NCBI RefSeq assembly: GCF_009650605.1
Contig: NZ_WAJT01000001.1
Coordinates: 1,550,001-1,614,000 of the forward strand
DNA: 64,000 nucleotides
Source of the DNA: Labrenzia sp. CE80
GTDB lineage: Bacteria > Pseudomonadota > Alphaproteobacteria > Rhizobiales > Stappiaceae
Direction of reading: 5' to 3'
Positions 62,534 to 64,000 of this stretch are shown here, piece after piece (within the stretch, counting starts at the first letter, position 1; the number at the start of each line of letters is the position of its first letter). Below the pieces are notes generated by a model, which was given only the letters and a program-made list of their open reading frames with translations, searched no databases and was not told the origin of the DNA. The translations under genes and the position numbers were made by a program.

Positions 62534-62557
62534 AAACGGCCCTCAAAAGGGCCGTTT
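62534..62557 (+). terminator. Hairpin at the end of the peptide genes
   Basis: AAACGGCCCT / AGGGCCGTTT around CAAA, a 10-bp perfect stem. The T-run is short (GTTTCC), so termination strength is uncertain. Confidence 0.7.
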
Positions 62558-62942
62558 CCTCCCTAGTCGACGCTTCCCCGTCTCAATGCGGGAACACTTT
62601 GATTTTCGCGTCGATATGTTCACGCCCATACGGTCTGCTACTGGATCGACAGTGGGAAGATGATTGCCATCAACGGTATTACCAATTTGTTGGGGTCGAT
62701 TGCCTTTGCTAGAATGTCGTGATGTTTAAGTTCACCGAAACTCCTCGCCTTAAGGGCTTCCGCTTTCCCCGGCCTATCAGCGCTGTACACTAAGTACAGC
62801 TGATGTTGAAAGTCAGCCTTGCTGATCCGGGTGTTGGTGTCAGCTGGGAAATAATGGACTCCGCGTCAGTTGTTCGGGCTCGTGACGTTTAAAAGTCCTT
62901 TCAACGTAGCTCACCAACCCGAGCGTTTACTGCCGATTTCAC
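62558..62942. other. Gene-free region between the island and rhaI
   Basis: No intact gene. It holds the IS6-like fragment at 62692-62793; the rest is unassigned and looks like decayed mobile DNA. Confidence 0.5.
62692..62793 (+). mobile_element. IS6-like transposase N-terminal relic
   Basis: GGGGTCGATTGCC at 62692 resembles an IS6-family end (GGxxCTGTTGCAAA type). A 23-codon frame follows from ATG 62722, reading MFKFTETPRLKGFRFPRPIS before a stop; KGFRFPRPIS matches the N-terminus of some IS6 transposases. Only this tip remains. Call is tentative. Confidence 0.42.
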
Positions 62943-64000
62943 CTAGACGATTCCGCCGCCCGCACCGGAGGCCTCTGGTCGGATTGCCGCGACTTTTTCG
63001 CGATAACCGGCGGATCGATAAGCCGCGACTGGATCAATCGCACCGTTCGTTTCGAAGCGCGCCATTGCCAGGATCGGGTCAACATCAGTGCGGAACGCCA
63101 ACTTCAGCGTTGTCGTCGCCATCAGTGCGTCATTGTCCTGCTGGAAGCTTGTCAATGCTGATCGATCAACAAGAAGCGCCTGTGCATAGGCCCGTTGAAC
63201 TTCCATTGCAGACACCATCAAGCTTTCAATCGGGTCGGTAACGTTGTGGGATTGATCCAGCATGTGCGCTGGATTGAACCCTGGAATTTCGCGCGTTTCA
63301 GCATCCACCAACTCGTTAAACACCAGGAACAGGCGGTAGGGATCAATTGACCCGGTGTCCAGATCATCATCCCCGTATTTGCTGTCATTGAAATGGAAGC
63401 CGCCGAGTTTGCCGAACTGGATCAACCGGGCAACGATCATCTCGATATTCACATTCGGCGCGTGATGACCAAGATCAACGAGACAGTAGGCCTGATCGCC
63501 AAGTTCCTTGGCAATCATGTAATTGCTGCCCCAGTCCTGGACGACCGTTGAATAGAAGGCCGGTTCATACATTTTGTGTTCGGTGAACAGACGCCAATCC
63601 TCAGGTATGGCGGCGTATATAGCCTTGGCGGAATCCAGGTAGCGCTCAAACTGACGGATGAAATGACTCTGGCCCGGGAAATTTGAGCCGTCTCCGACCC
63701 AAATGGTCAGAGCCTTCGAGCCAATGGCTTTTCCGAGCTCTATGCATTCCAGATTGTGTTCGATCGCCTGCTGACGGGTTGCGGCATCCGTATGCGAGAG
63801 CGACCCGAACTTGTAGGAATTCGCCTGCCCCACCTGATCCTGAAACGTGTTGGAGTTCATCGCATCAAAACCAAGCCCAACTTCGAAGGCTTTTGCCTTC
63901 AGATCTGACGCGTCGGCTTTGTCCCACGGAATATGCAGCGAGACATTGGGTGTCGCACGGGTCAGTTGCTGGATGACGCCGCAATCATCCAGTTTGTCAA
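62943..64000 (-). CDS. rhaI: L-rhamnose catabolism isomerase (5' end beyond window)
   Basis: The frame runs to the window edge, so about the first 80 residues are missing. Visible: HIPWDKADASDLK, EVGLGFDAMNSNTFQDQ, IWVGDGSNFPGQSHF, LFTEHKMYEPAFYSTVVQDWG (core EHKMYEPAFYSTVVQDWG), LVDLGHHAPNVNIE and FHFNDSKYGDDDLDTGSIDP, all typical of the xylose-isomerase-like TIM barrel of L-rhamnose isomerase (RhaI), with metal-ligand Glu, Asp and His. Converts L-rhamnose to L-rhamnulose. Other rha genes should lie beyond the edge. Confidence 0.9.
   Translation of the reverse strand, partial: DKLDDCGVIQQLTRATPNVSLHIPWDKADASDLKAKAFEVGLGFDAMNSNTFQDQVGQANSYKFGSLSHTDAATRQQAIEHNLECIELGKAIGSKALTIWVGDGSNFPGQSHFIRQFERYLDSAKAIYAAIPEDWRLFTEHKMYEPAFYSTVVQDWGSNYMIAKELGDQAYCLVDLGHHAPNVNIEMIVARLIQFGKLGGFHFNDSKYGDDDLDTGSIDPYRLFLVFNELVDAETREIPGFNPAHMLDQSHNVTDPIESLMVSAMEVQRAYAQALLVDRSALTSFQQDNDALMATTTLKLAFRTDVDPILAMARFETNGAIDPVAAYRSAGYREKVAAIRPEASGAGGGIV

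Noticed and set aside
1..64000. tRNA or rRNA genes and CRISPR arrays
   Set aside because: I looked for tRNA-like cloverleaf cores, rRNA landmarks and regular direct repeats with spacers and saw none.

Overview
The window is a piece of an alphaproteobacterial chromosome, moderately GC-rich. Gene content and order point to Hyphomicrobiales; a marine Stappiaceae-type genome (Roseibium/Stappia-like) is my inference, not something I could test. Signs for this are DUF1127 genes followed by CCTCCTCCC hairpin RNAs, an ExoR-like Sel1-repeat protein, an Irr-type box before the suf operon, a B12-dependent ribonucleotide reductase with NrdR boxes, and homologues of mitochondrial complex I factors (NDUFAF3, NDUFAF6, NDUFA12).

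Layout. 1-2113: the 3' part of uvrA, then two DUF1127 small-protein genes, each followed by an array of anti-Shine-Dalgarno hairpins ending in a terminator. 2138-4390: a lipoprotein and trmFO. 4407-26407 is a long, mostly minus-strand housekeeping block. In the direction of transcription it runs dgt, argS, a SPOR protein, nagZ, scpA, scpB, an orphan ABC ATPase, tatA, tatB, tatC, serS, surE, pcm, an NlpD-like lipoprotein, yajC, secD, secF, an NDUFAF3-like gene and an NDUFAF6-like gene. A plus-strand AAA ATPase and a plus-strand esterase interrupt it. 26601-36497: erpA, xthA, a LysE-type exporter, a small secreted protein, exoR-like, parE, a sulfotransferase-like gene, a DEAD-box helicase and a diguanylate cyclase. 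36541-44627: the suf operon (cysteine desulfurase, sufB, an unknown AT-richer gene, sufC, sufD, sufS, sufT-like, sufA, tenA) behind an Irr-like box. 44943-52832: a hydrolase, an acetyltransferase, an outer-membrane protein, NDUFA12, a response regulator and nrdJ.

53109-62793 is an accessory island, bounded by a broken TIGR02391-like gene fused to an IS3-type relic on the left and a small IS6-like relic on the right. Between them are two transcription units that look like an undescribed RiPP-type (ribosomally made, proteolytically matured peptide) system. Unit 1 encodes a SARP/TPR regulator, a PAP2/vanadium-haloperoxidase-fold enzyme with a (Gly-Gly-Ile)10 N-terminus, and a large subtilisin-like protease. 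Unit 2 encodes a protease with the architecture of cyanobactin PatG (subtilase plus PatG C-terminal domain) and two small peptides that share a 30-residue leader (19 identities) but have unrelated tails of opposite net charge. No YcaO, dehydrogenase, prenyltransferase or exporter gene is visible. The window ends inside an L-rhamnose isomerase gene.

How the parts work together: the housekeeping block covers protein export (Sec, Tat), chromosome segregation (Scp), cell-wall turnover (NagZ, SPOR, NlpD-like), complex I assembly and Fe-S biogenesis. The island probably makes, cuts and possibly modifies secreted peptides under its own regulator.
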